Below are positions 45,501-54,796 of a stretch of DNA of 64,000 nucleotides, piece after piece. The DNA is from Methylorubrum populi (GTDB taxonomy: Bacteria; Pseudomonadota; Alphaproteobacteria; Rhizobiales; Beijerinckiaceae): the NCBI RefSeq assembly GCF_002355515.1, contig NZ_AP014809.1, forward strand, positions 4,612,501 through 4,676,500. The letters run 5' to 3'. The stretch's first letter is position 1; every line of letters starts with the position of its first letter. The translations under genes and the position numbers were made by a program. The notes beneath the pieces are model-generated. The model made no database searches. It was given only the letters and a program-made list of their open reading frames with translations, and was not told the DNA's origin.

Positions 45501-45635
45501 TCGGCCTACCTGCAGGCCAATCCCGACGTGGCCCAGGCGGGGCTCAACCCCCTTCAGCACTACCTCCAGTACGGCCTCGTCGAGAACCGGGCCGTTCTCA
45601 ACGACGGACGGTTCGATTTCGGCCTGATCGGCTGA
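42507..45635 (+). CDS. PhoA-type alkaline phosphatase with RTX repeats and C-terminal FDxxxYL repeats
   Basis: A 1042-residue phosphatase. The PhoA core (about 1-480) has metal ligand Asp17 in MIADGAG, nucleophile Ser122 in PDSGNTAS, the IEGGAVDRAMHANN metal site and TADHDH. RTX nonapeptides (GGxGNDxL type) lie at about 488-550 and 685-735. Six repeats like 'FDxxxYLxxxxDVxxAGxNPLxHYxxxGxxEGRDP' cover about 787-1030. It has no signal peptide, so type I secretion is inferred, with Ca-binding repeats folding outside the cell. ATG 42507 has GGAG six bases upstream; ATG 42480 is possible. A Pho box lies 120 bases upstream. Confidence 0.88.
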   Translation: MASTAGPIKNVIVMIADGAGFNTLEATRLYLNGLANGDPRAGAAGKVLIADGPSFTATAQSVYPLDNRTTPVPGETGLAQNPTVVYDPAKNYDFTRVAGLDPNGQPRAFAGYEWNRNTYPDSGNTASSIATGGKTYNNAIDVDGNGADLFSIAELAKQQGKATGVVTTVQFSDATPSATGGAHNIARSNANQIAREMFGSGTLDVIAGTGNPDYDDNGRLRTAPDNTWIGADLWNGLKADTYRSQDGASWNLLQDRAAIQAAGTGAPTAERLAMISKAFTSSNFNRSGEAPPNGTEIPFSVPRLESSATLSELSLAALNKLNADPDGLYLMIEGGAVDRAMHANNRGRMIEEYIDFNNAVKTVVDYINSPTSRATFEDTLLIVTADHDHLFFGPEGATIPYQPVQPDRNGDGVPEGLFFSGSHSNQIIPLFAAGAGSAQLKQLADQTDSFTNAQGQVVGSGRAYTDEAELGNYLLGATRLGATAVTTGNDNLIGTDAGETLDGLAGNDVIDGRGGNDTLIGGLGNDVLRGGLGNDTVTGGAGSDTALFDVSTDGADQINLGEGSDRVDVSAAAAGQVRLTFTSAEVGNGSANDGRANANQDGGLAVRLQAEGADGALTGSVTRIDDEGITLVATTDGLTFDVRDLVAGTERGDTFRVVALGTSAADTLAPLTGRTAESHYINAGQGDDRVTGGSAADFLVGGTGNDTLDGLAGNDSFIGGAGNDRINGGDSTDRAIFSYALGSLALGRDASGFLTLTGTEGTDTVTGIEQFQFSDRVVDLADGNPLVDDLFYLTQYKDVLASGQDADAHYAANGASEGRDPNAFFSAKGYAGINADAVRSSANALSHYETTGYKEGRDPGVGFDNEFYLARNKDVAAAGLNPLKHYLEYGQSEGRAIFEAVGKADTIKGGFDAEFYLLGNADVLQAAQAAGRTDTFAYARQHFDTYGWKEGRDPNAVFDTKGYLAAYRDVAQAGINPLNHYDTYGWKEGRDPSRDFDSSAYLQANPDVAQAGLNPLQHYLQYGLVENRAVLNDGRFDFGLIG

Positions 45636-45668
45636 GTCCCCATCCGGCTGGTCCTTCCAAAATCGCGG

Positions 45669-45698
45669 ATCCACGCCTCGCCCGGGCGAGGCGCGGAT
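45669..45698. terminator. hairpin after the phosphatase gene
   Basis: Almost perfect palindrome ATCCaCGCCTCGCCC/GGGCGAGGCGcGGAT with a G-C rich core and no T-tract. It lies 33 bases after the stop and could serve as a transcript 3' end. Confidence 0.4.
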
Positions 45699-45858
45699 TG
45701 GCCGAGACGGTGTCGACGTCGATCACGCCGACACCGGACGCGGTCGCCGGCCGTTTCCCTGAAGCCCGTTTCCATGCAGCCCGTGTCCACGATCGGGGAA
45801 AGCCGTGATGCGAGCCCGCGGGGGCGCCGCGTCACGGCTCCGGCGTGTCCGTCCCGCT

Positions 45859-46962
45859 TCACCGCCCCGTGCGCACCCGGGTCCAGGCGCGCGTCACGAA
45901 GCGCTGGGTCGAGTCGTTCCAGGCGGTGTTGACCGAGAGCCGCTGCATCACCGCCTCGTCCGGGTAGATGCCGGGATTGTTGCGGATCTCCGGCTTCACG
46001 AATTTCTGCGAGGCGAGATTGCCGTTGGCATAGGAAACGAAGTTGGTGTTGGCCGCGGCCACCTCGGGGCGCATCATGTAGTCGATGAAGGCGTGGGCCT
46101 CGGCCGGGTGGGCGGCGTCCTTCGGGATCGCGAAGGCGTCGAACCACATCAGCGCGCCCTCCTTCGGGATGAAGTAGGCGACCTCGACGCCGTTCTTCGA
46201 TTCCTCGGCGCGCTTCTTCGCCTGCATCACGTCGCCGGAATAGCCGACCGCGAGGCAGACATCGCCGTTGGCGAGCCCGTTGATGTATTCCGAGGAGTGG
46301 AATTTCCGCACCGAGCCGCGGACCTTGTAGAGCGCGTCGGTCACCGCCGTGATGTCGTCCCAGCGCTTCGAGTCGGACTTGTAGCCGTAGAAGGGCAGGA
46401 TCGAGGGGATCAGGTCCTCGGGAGAATCGAGGAGCATGACGCCGCAATCCTTGAGCTTGGCCATGGAGCTCGGATTGAGCACGAGGCTCCAGCTGTTCAG
46501 CGGCGCATTCGCGCCCAGGCGCTCGCGCACGGCGGCGACATTCACGCCGATGCCGGTCGTGCCCCACATGTAATCGACGGCGTAGGTGTTGCCGGGGTCG
46601 TAAGCCTGGAGCCGGCCCGTAATCTCGGGCCAGGCGTGCTTGAGGTTCGGGATCTTCGCCTTGTCGAGGGGCAGGAAGATTCCGGCCCGGATCAGGCGCT
46701 GCAGGAACGGGCCCGAGGGCACGACGATGTCGTAGCCGGACTTGCCGGCCAGGAGCTTCGTCTCGAGGATCTCGTTGTTGTCGTAGGTGTCGTAGACGAC
46801 CTTGATCCCCGTCTCCCTGGTGAAGTCGTCGAGCACCTTCGGGTCGATATAGTCCGACCAGTTGTAGATGTTGACGACCCGCTCCTCGGCCCGCAGGCTA
46901 CCGGCCGCGCAGAGGAGGAAGGGGAGGGCGGCGAGCCCTCCCAGCAGACGCCGCCGGATCAC
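45859..46962 (-). CDS. polyamine-type ABC transporter substrate-binding protein (PotD/PotF-like)
   Basis: A 367-residue periplasmic binding protein. The signal peptide is MIRRRLLGGLAALPFLLCAAGSLRA. The mature N-terminus VNIYNWSDYIDPKVLDDF and later YDIVVPSG and YMWGTTGIGVN blocks are typical of PotF/PotD, which bind putrescine or spermidine. No permease or ATPase is nearby. It starts inside the RidA gene stop (ATGA at 46959-46962), so it is translationally coupled to RidA. The ligand could be a polyamine or a related amine. Confidence 0.87.
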   Translation of the reverse strand: MIRRRLLGGLAALPFLLCAAGSLRAEERVVNIYNWSDYIDPKVLDDFTRETGIKVVYDTYDNNEILETKLLAGKSGYDIVVPSGPFLQRLIRAGIFLPLDKAKIPNLKHAWPEITGRLQAYDPGNTYAVDYMWGTTGIGVNVAAVRERLGANAPLNSWSLVLNPSSMAKLKDCGVMLLDSPEDLIPSILPFYGYKSDSKRWDDITAVTDALYKVRGSVRKFHSSEYINGLANGDVCLAVGYSGDVMQAKKRAEESKNGVEVAYFIPKEGALMWFDAFAIPKDAAHPAEAHAFIDYMMRPEVAAANTNFVSYANGNLASQKFVKPEIRNNPGIYPDEAVMQRLSVNTAWNDSTQRFVTRAWTRVRTGR

Positions 46963-47318
46963 GATTTGCCCCGCGCGGCGGTGACGGCGATCTCGACGCG
47001 GTATTCGGGGGCGACGAGCCGCGCCTCGACGGTGGCGCGGGCGGGCGGGTTGGTCTTGTCGACCCAGGCGTCCCAGGCGGCGTTCATCTCGGCGAAGCCG
47101 GCGATGTCGGCGAGGTAGATCGTCGCCGACAGGATGCGGGACTTGTCGCTGCCGGCTGCCATGAGCAGCCGGTCGATCTGCTCCAGGATCTGCTGGGTCT
47201 GTGCGGTAACGCCGGTGCCGACCACGTCGGCGGCCACCTGACCCGCCAGGAAGACGAGGTCGCCGTGGGCGACCGCCTGGGACATGCGCGGGCCGGTCTC
47301 GTAGCGTTCGATGGTCAT
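46959..47318 (-). CDS. RidA family protein
   Basis: A 119-residue RidA/YjgF-type protein, which hydrolyses reactive enamine/imine intermediates to ketones. Seen: FLAGQVAADVVGTGVTAQTQQ, the NPPARATVEARLV block with the substrate-binding Arg, and ITV-like C-terminal VEIAVTAARG. Start MTIERYETG at 47318 fits the family; the longer frame is rejected. It overlaps the PotF-like gene by four bases, so the pair may handle an amine together. Confidence 0.88.
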   Translation of the reverse strand: MTIERYETGPRMSQAVAHGDLVFLAGQVAADVVGTGVTAQTQQILEQIDRLLMAAGSDKSRILSATIYLADIAGFAEMNAAWDAWVDKTNPPARATVEARLVAPEYRVEIAVTAARGKS

Positions 47319-47581
47319 GGTCGTGGTCGCCGGTCTCGGTTCGTGAATGAGGGCGGACCCTTCTGCCGTCCCGGGCGGTTGCCCGTAAAGGGGTTCGTGC
47401 GCCGCGCCATGGGAGCGGACTGGCGCCGGAGACCGGCCCGGCGCCCTGCGCCCCGATTTTTTGAAGGCGCGCGCATTTCCCGAGGCAACCGGCATCGTTG
47501 CTCGCGCGTTTGTCATGCGAATACGGCCAAGTCTTCCGGCCGGAACTTCAGATCGAAGACGCATTTCGGGGTTGGAACGAC

Positions 47582-47848
47582 ATGGAAATTCTCTGGACCA
47601 TCATCATCGGCTTCGTGGCCGGCGTCATCGCCAAGTTCATCATGCCCGGTGACAAGGAGCCCGCCGGCTTCATCATGACGACGATCCTCGGCATCGTCGG
47701 CGCCTTCGTCGCGACCTTCATCGGTCAGGCGATCGGCTGGTACGGCCCCAACGAGGGCGCCCGCTTCATCGGCTCCATCGTCGGCGCCTGCGTCGTACTC
47801 GCGATCTACGGCTTCATCGCCGGCCGCACCAGCAGCCGCTCGCTCTGA
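47582..47848 (+). CDS. GlsB/YeaQ/YmgE family stress-response membrane protein
   Basis: An 88-residue inner-membrane protein with three helices and the family pattern WTIIIGFVAGVIAKFIMPG, then GFIMTTILGIVGAFVATFIGQ and IGSIVGACVVLAIYGFIAGR. Members are often induced by stress; the molecular role is unknown. Start ATG 47582. A strong hairpin follows the stop. Confidence 0.85.
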   Translation: MEILWTIIIGFVAGVIAKFIMPGDKEPAGFIMTTILGIVGAFVATFIGQAIGWYGPNEGARFIGSIVGACVVLAIYGFIAGRTSSRSL

Positions 47849-47871
47849 TACGCGGCAGACCGACCACCACG

Positions 47872-47905
47872 AAAAAGGGGCGCTCCTCGGGGAGCGCCCC
47901 TTTTT
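47872..47905. terminator. bidirectional rho-independent terminator
   Basis: 15-bp perfect stem AAAAAGGGGCGCTCC/GGAGCGCCCCTTTTT with a 4-nt loop, flanked by A5 and T5, so it can work for both strands: the GlsB-like gene on plus and the small minus-strand gene from 48216. Confidence 0.9.
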
Positions 47906-47976
47906 CGTTGCGGATACCCGGACCGGTCGGCGAATGAGCGAAGCTGCCGCCGGCCGATCCGGGTTCGTGAAAGAAA

Positions 47977-48216
47977 TCAGCCGGTCAGGTCGCGCCCGCC
48001 CGCCGTGACGGCCTTGACCGCGCAATGGCCGGTGGCGCCGCGCACCGCGAGCCCGACGCCGACCACCAGGGCGGCGAGGCTCAGGAGCTTGTTCGGCCGG
48101 GGCTGGGCCGCCGCGGCAGCGATGCCGAGGCCCAGCGCGACGGAGACCGCCCGCTCGGTCATGCTCAGGTTCGGCTCGCCCGAAAAAATGTCCTCGATCA
48201 TCTCGTTCACGGTCAA
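47977..48216 (-). CDS. small membrane protein, DUF2892-like
   Basis: A 79-residue protein with two membrane helices separated by a short loop with Pro (AAQPRPNKLLSLAALVVGVG) and an ending GATGHCAVKAV. The pattern NLSMTERAVSVALG followed by a Gly-rich helix and a single Cys near the end resembles YgaP-like DUF2892 proteins. Role unknown. Confidence 0.7.
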   Translation of the reverse strand: MTVNEMIEDIFSGEPNLSMTERAVSVALGLGIAAAAAQPRPNKLLSLAALVVGVGLAVRGATGHCAVKAVTAGGRDLTG

Positions 48217-48291
48217 CGCACTCCTTCTCGACGCTCGTGCGACTTCGCGGGGCGAACGCGGGGCCGGCGGGGCCGTTCCGTCGGTCGGCGA

Positions 48292-48933
48292 CTATGACGC
48301 CGCCTGCGCTTCAGCGAGCAGCCTGTCATCGATCGCCCGCGCCCGCACGGCGGCCTCCCGCGCGAGGTGGCGCCCGGCATAGGCCTCGAAGGCGGGGCGC
48401 TTCGGGATCGTGCCGAACTGCATCCCCCAGCCGAGATGCGAGGCGACGTAGAGGTCGGCGGCGCTGAACCGGTCGCCCGCCACGAACTCGACCCCGGAGA
48501 CCGCGCCTTCGAGGGTGTCGAGGGCCGTCTCCAGGCTGCCGTAGCCGACCATGCCCTGCATCCGCGGGTCGTCGGGCACGCTGACCTTGAGCACCCCGTT
48601 CGTCACCGCGGCCTCGAGCGGGCCGGCGCAGAAGAACAGCCAGCGGTAATAGGGGCCGCGGTCGCGGTGATCCGGCGCGGGGGCGAGCCCCGCCTGCGGG
48701 AAGGCATCGGCGAGATAGGCGAGGATCGCGGGGCATTCGGTCACCACCGTGCCGCCGTGGCGCAGCGCCGGCACCTTCCCCATCGGGTTGATCGCCCGGT
48801 AGGCCGGCGCCTTCATCGAGGCGCCGTAGCCGAGGATCTCGGTGCGGTAGGGCGCGCCGACCTCCTCCAGCATCCAGCGGACGATCCGGCCGCGGGACAT
48901 CGGGTGGGTGTAGAAGACGAGGTCGTCGGACAT
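48292..48933 (-). CDS. glutathione S-transferase family protein
   Basis: A 213-residue cytosolic GST. The thioredoxin-like N-terminal domain (about 1-78) begins DLVFYTHPMSRGRIVRWML, with a Ser in the position of the catalytic Ser/Cys. GKVPALRHGGTVVTECPAILAYLA is the glutathione-binding block with the cis-Pro. The helical C-terminal domain contains GDRFSAADLYVASHL, the N-capping motif. Substrate unknown. Confidence 0.9.
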   Translation of the reverse strand: MSDDLVFYTHPMSRGRIVRWMLEEVGAPYRTEILGYGASMKAPAYRAINPMGKVPALRHGGTVVTECPAILAYLADAFPQAGLAPAPDHRDRGPYYRWLFFCAGPLEAAVTNGVLKVSVPDDPRMQGMVGYGSLETALDTLEGAVSGVEFVAGDRFSAADLYVASHLGWGMQFGTIPKRPAFEAYAGRHLAREAAVRARAIDDRLLAEAQAAS

Positions 48934-48995
48934 CGGCAGGTTCCGGGGCCAGTCACCCGCGCGGCGGGCGTCGTCCCGGTGTTAGGCGAGGGCGC

Positions 48996-49018
48996 GCGAC
49001 CGAGGAAGCCTCGGTCGC
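48996..49018 (-). terminator. hairpin after the TonB receptor gene
   Basis: Perfect 10-bp stem GCGACCGAGG/CCTCGGTCGC with a 3-nt loop lies 22 bases past the receptor stop on the minus strand. No T-tract follows, so termination strength is uncertain. Confidence 0.45.
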
Positions 49019-49040
49019 ACGATCTCAGAACAGCACGGCC

Positions 49041-51308
49041 TCAGAACCGCGCGATGAGCTGGAAGCGTACGGTGCGGGGTGCGCCGGGCAGGATGTTGTT
49101 GTTGTTGTGCGCGGAGACGATGTAGCGCCGGTCGAACAGGTTCTCGATGTTGACCTGGGCGCGCATGGTCTCGCTGAACGCGTAGAACACGCCGGCATCG
49201 AACCGTGAAAAACTCGGCAGGCGCACCGTGTTGTCCGACGATGCGAAGCTGGCGTCCTGGTAGAGGTAGCCCACGCCGACGGAGAAGCGCTCGCCGATGT
49301 CGAACTTGTTCCACAGGCTGAAGCTGTTGAGGGGAACGCCGCCGACGCGGTTGCCGGCCCGGATCACGTCGCCGTCGTCGTCGAGGTCGGCGACGATGCG
49401 CGGCTCGGTATAGGCGTAGCCGCCGGAGATCTGCCACCAATCGGTCGCGTAGCCGGCCAAGCCGATCTCGGCGCCCCGCGTGTTCGTCTTGCCCGGGCCG
49501 GCGGAGAAGCCGGCTTCGGTGGAGGAGGGGATCGGCTGGTTGTCGCGATCGAGGTTGAACAGCGCCGCGGTGAGGATCAGGGCCGGTGTGATCTCGTATT
49601 TCACGCCGATTTCCACGTTCTCGAACCGCTCGGGCGCGGACAGAGCGGTTGTCGGGTCGAGCACGCGGAACTGATCGCCCGCGCTCGGCAGGAAGGACAC
49701 CGAGTAGCTGCCGTAGAAGGCGAGATTCGGCAGCGGCTTCACCACGACGCCGACTCGCGGCGAGACGAGATTGTCGATGCGGCTGTTCGGCTGGGCAGGG
49801 AGCCCAGTCGCGGCGTCGGGCCGACGGTCGCGCGACTGGAAATCGAAGCGGTCGAAGCGGGCGCCGACGATGAACTGCAGATGCTCGTCGATCTCGATCT
49901 GGTCCTGGGCGAAGGCGGAGAAGACGCCGAGCCGATAGGTATTGTTGCGGCCGGTGGCGAGATTCCGGAGGGCCGCCCCCTCGGTCGTGGTCGGGGCGAA
50001 GGGATTGACGGGGAGATTGCGGGTGCCGGTCGAGTCCCAGAGGAAGTCGCGCCGGAAGTCGATCCCCTCCTGGAAGCCGAGTTCCAGGCCGGCCACCACG
50101 GTATGGGCGAGGGGGCCGGTCGTAAATTTGTAGGTGAAGTCGGTCTGGTTGAAATAGTTCGTGCGGTCGGTCTGGCTGCCGTAGCCGCGCATCACGAACG
50201 AGGTCTCGTCGGCATTGACCGGAGAGTTGGGGTAGGCGTTCTGATGGTATTTCGCGTAGTCGGCGATCCGCGTCTGGCTGCGCATCACGACGCCGTTCTC
50301 GAAGACGTGGTCGAGCTGCGCGTTGCCGATATGCGCATCGACGAAGCCGTTCGAGATGAGGGGCGCGCCGAACAGCGTGCTGGTGTTCTCGCGATAACGC
50401 CAGGGGCGCCCGAACTGCGAGGGGATGCCGCGGTCGGCGATGCGGTTGTCGGAGAAGAACTCGTAGGATAGGCGTAGCGTTGTCTGCGGCCCGAGCAGGA
50501 AGGTCATCGTCGGGTTCACGCCGTAGCGGCGGATGTCGATGAAGTCGCGGTAGGTCGCCGTATCCTCGAACACGCCGTTCATGCGGACGAAGACGGTGTC
50601 GGAGACGCGGTCGCCGACATCGACCGCCATGCGCTTGTTCCAGAACTGGCCGCCCTGCACCAGCACCTCGCGGACGGCCAAGCCGTCGGCTTCCTTCAGC
50701 ACGCGGTTGACCACGCCGCCGCCGCCGCCGCGGCCGAAGATCATCGCGTTGGGGCCTTTCAGCACCTCGATGCGCTGGGTGTTGTAGAGGTCGCGGTAGT
50801 AGCGCGCGTCGTCGCGGATGCCGTTGACGAAGAAGTCGGCGGTCGTGCGCTGGCCGCGGATCAGGAGTTCGTCGCGGTGGCCCTCGCCCTGGGCGATGGC
50901 GACGCCGGGCACGTAGCGCAGCGCCTCGCCGATCGACTGGACGTTCTGGTCGCGGATCTGCGCCTCCGTCACCACCGAGATCGCCTGCGGCGTGTCGATC
51001 AGCGGCGTGTCGGTCTTGGTGGAGGAGCGCAGGCGCCGGGCGACGTAGCCCGCCTGGGAGCCGGAACTGTCGACGACGAGGCCGCGCCCGAGCCCCGAGC
51101 CGGCCACGCTGATCATGTCGAGGGTGACGCCACCGACCGAGGGGGACGCGGCGAGCGGATGGAGCGCTTGAGCTGTCGGCAGGCCGGTGTTGATTTCGGT
51201 GACTTGTGCTTGGGCTGGATGGATTAAAGCCGCCGCGATGCTGGCTGAAGCGACGGAGCTCAGCAACAACGGCCGCAGCAAAGCACGGCTCTTGCGAGCG
51301 TTCTTCAT
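49041..51308 (-). CDS. TonB-dependent siderophore receptor
   Basis: A 755-residue outer-membrane receptor. The signal peptide is in the first 35 residues, cleaved after AQA. A TonB-box-like LDMISVAG follows, then the plug domain (IDTPQAISVVTEAQIRDQ; IEVLKGPNAMIFGRGGGGGVVNRV) and a 22-strand barrel ending FQLIARF with the C-terminal Phe. The plug belongs to the ferrichrome/catecholate siderophore class (FhuE/Fiu-like). Iron regulation is expected; the region just upstream has an AT-rich stretch (TTATTTTATTAGAATAGA) that could bind Fur or Irr, but no clean box was found. No permease genes are nearby. Confidence 0.92.
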   Translation of the reverse strand: MKNARKSRALLRPLLLSSVASASIAAALIHPAQAQVTEINTGLPTAQALHPLAASPSVGGVTLDMISVAGSGLGRGLVVDSSGSQAGYVARRLRSSTKTDTPLIDTPQAISVVTEAQIRDQNVQSIGEALRYVPGVAIAQGEGHRDELLIRGQRTTADFFVNGIRDDARYYRDLYNTQRIEVLKGPNAMIFGRGGGGGVVNRVLKEADGLAVREVLVQGGQFWNKRMAVDVGDRVSDTVFVRMNGVFEDTATYRDFIDIRRYGVNPTMTFLLGPQTTLRLSYEFFSDNRIADRGIPSQFGRPWRYRENTSTLFGAPLISNGFVDAHIGNAQLDHVFENGVVMRSQTRIADYAKYHQNAYPNSPVNADETSFVMRGYGSQTDRTNYFNQTDFTYKFTTGPLAHTVVAGLELGFQEGIDFRRDFLWDSTGTRNLPVNPFAPTTTEGAALRNLATGRNNTYRLGVFSAFAQDQIEIDEHLQFIVGARFDRFDFQSRDRRPDAATGLPAQPNSRIDNLVSPRVGVVVKPLPNLAFYGSYSVSFLPSAGDQFRVLDPTTALSAPERFENVEIGVKYEITPALILTAALFNLDRDNQPIPSSTEAGFSAGPGKTNTRGAEIGLAGYATDWWQISGGYAYTEPRIVADLDDDGDVIRAGNRVGGVPLNSFSLWNKFDIGERFSVGVGYLYQDASFASSDNTVRLPSFSRFDAGVFYAFSETMRAQVNIENLFDRRYIVSAHNNNNILPGAPRTVRFQLIARF

Positions 51309-51500
51309 AAGTCTTCCCCCTTATTTTATTAGAATAGACGGGGAAGGCTTGGCCATAATCCGGGCCGGTTTCGCGAAATACGAACTATTCCGGATCTGCC
51401 GATATCTTATGGAAATTAGGCAATTGGGCCTGTGCCGTTGCGCAATTCACTGAGGCGGATGATACCGTTTTCGGTTGATCGCCTCGGGTTTTACCAAACG

Positions 51501-51594
51501 CCGTCATCGCGAGGCGAAGCCGAAGCGATCCAGGGCGCGACCTTTTCGCAGATGTCGCGCACTGGATTGCCACGGCTTCGCCTCGCGATGACGG
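51501..51594. repeat. palindromic repeat element (33-bp inverted repeats)
   Basis: Left arm 51501-51533 starts CCGTCATCGCGAGGCGAAGC and right arm 51562-51594 ends CTTCGCCTCGCGATGACGG; the arms match at 30 of 33 positions around a 28-base spacer. The arrangement looks like a non-coding REP/MITE-like mobile repeat. Confidence 0.75.
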
Positions 51595-51677
51595 AGAAGC
51601 GACCGGCGTCATAAACCGGATGACGGGCGAGAGATCGTTCGCGCGGCCGGAGTGCTCCGAACCGACCGGCCAATAGC

Positions 51678-51711
51678 AAAGAGCGCGGCCCCCGGAGGGA
51701 CCGCGCTCTTC
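51678..51711 (-). terminator. rho-independent terminator of pnp
   Basis: On the minus strand: AAGAGCGCGG/CCGCGCTCTT stem (10 bp) with a 12-base interior, followed by TTGCTATT. It lies 30 bases after the pnp stop. Confidence 0.7.
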
Positions 51712-51740
51712 AAGCACTCGATGGGACGGTGAGGGAGGGC

Positions 51741-53978
<2,238 letters not shown>

Positions 53979-54220
53979 GTGTGTCTTCTGCCTTCGAACA
54001 TGCGGGTCGGGCGAGCCCGGCGCCGCCAGAGGCAAGACGGCGAGACGCTTCATCGTTGAACGGAAGCGTCTCGCGATCCTGCCCTGGCGCCCTTTGCCTT
54101 CAAGCCGCCCGGGGCGGACCGGCCGGGCCCCATGCCCGGACAGTCCCTCTTGGTGTGCCGTGCTCTCTTGGCGCCGAACTTGGCGCCGAACCGGTGTCCG
54201 CTTCGGCTGAGAGCACGTGT

Positions 54221-54247
54221 GAAAACGCGGTCCCGAGGGACCGCGCG
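54221..54247 (-). terminator. rpsO terminator/attenuator
   Basis: Minus-strand hairpin CGCGGTCCC-(GA)-GGGACCGCG followed by TTTTC, starting eight bases after the rpsO stop. It would end or attenuate rpsO transcription before pnp, as at t1 in enterobacteria. Confidence 0.7.
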
Positions 54248-54254
54248 GATAGCC

Positions 54255-54524
54255 TTAGCGGCGGATGCCGAGGCGCTCGATGAGGGTGCGGTAGCGCGCC
54301 TCTTCCTTGCGCTTCAGGTAGTCGAGCAGCGAGCGGCGCTGCGACACCAGCTTCAGGAGGCCGCGGCGGGAGTGGTTGTCCTTGCCGTGGGTCTTGAAGT
54401 GGGCGGTCAGGTTGGTGATCCGCTCGGTGAGGATGGCGATCTGGACCTCCGGCGAGCCGGTGTCCTTGTTGCCCTTGGCGTATTCCTTGATGAGCGCGGT
54501 CTTGCGCTCTGCCGTGATCGACAT
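54255..54524 (-). CDS. rpsO: 30S ribosomal protein S15
   Basis: An 89-residue S15, an early 16S rRNA-binding assembly protein. Conserved: [30 protein letters not shown], '[20 protein letters not shown]' and the final [20 protein letters not shown]. Full length. In many bacteria it represses its own mRNA; the leader lies at 54525-54600. pnp follows on the same strand 276 bases downstream. Confidence 0.97.
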   Translation of the reverse strand: MSITAERKTALIKEYAKGNKDTGSPEVQIAILTERITNLTAHFKTHGKDNHSRRGLLKLVSQRRSLLDYLKRKEEARYRTLIERLGIRR

Positions 54525-54796
54525 CGCAGGCCTTTCAGATGAGGTTTGGGTCGGAGGCGCCGCCCACGGGAGGGGAAGGGCGCCTTTGAGAAACTTGCGG
54601 TCGGGCCGGTGCCGGGATGTCGTCCAGCACGGTCAGCCGCAAGCGGCACAAGCCCCGCCCGGTGACCGGGTCGAGGCGGCGCGGACCATACACGAAATTG
54701 CGGGAAGTGCCAGTGCTGCCCGCCCGGGCGATATCGGCTTCACACGGCCTCACGCCCGGCGCGGATTTCGCGTTGCCGGATGCAACCGCCTCAGCC

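Larger units (their letters stand above)
51309..51740. other. intergenic region with long inverted repeat and terminator
   Basis: About 430 bases between the receptor and pnp. It holds the receptor promoter region (right of 51309), a 94-base palindromic repeat element (51501-51594) and the pnp terminator (51678-51711). No gene is supported. Confidence 0.6.

Noticed and set aside
51309..51345. Iron-responsive (Fur/Irr) box before the siderophore receptor
   Set aside because: An AT-rich stretch is present but no motif matches a known box well enough to call.
54168..54193. Direct repeat CTTGGCGCCGAA in the rpsO-pnp gap
   Set aside because: Only two copies and no evident function; not enough to call an element.
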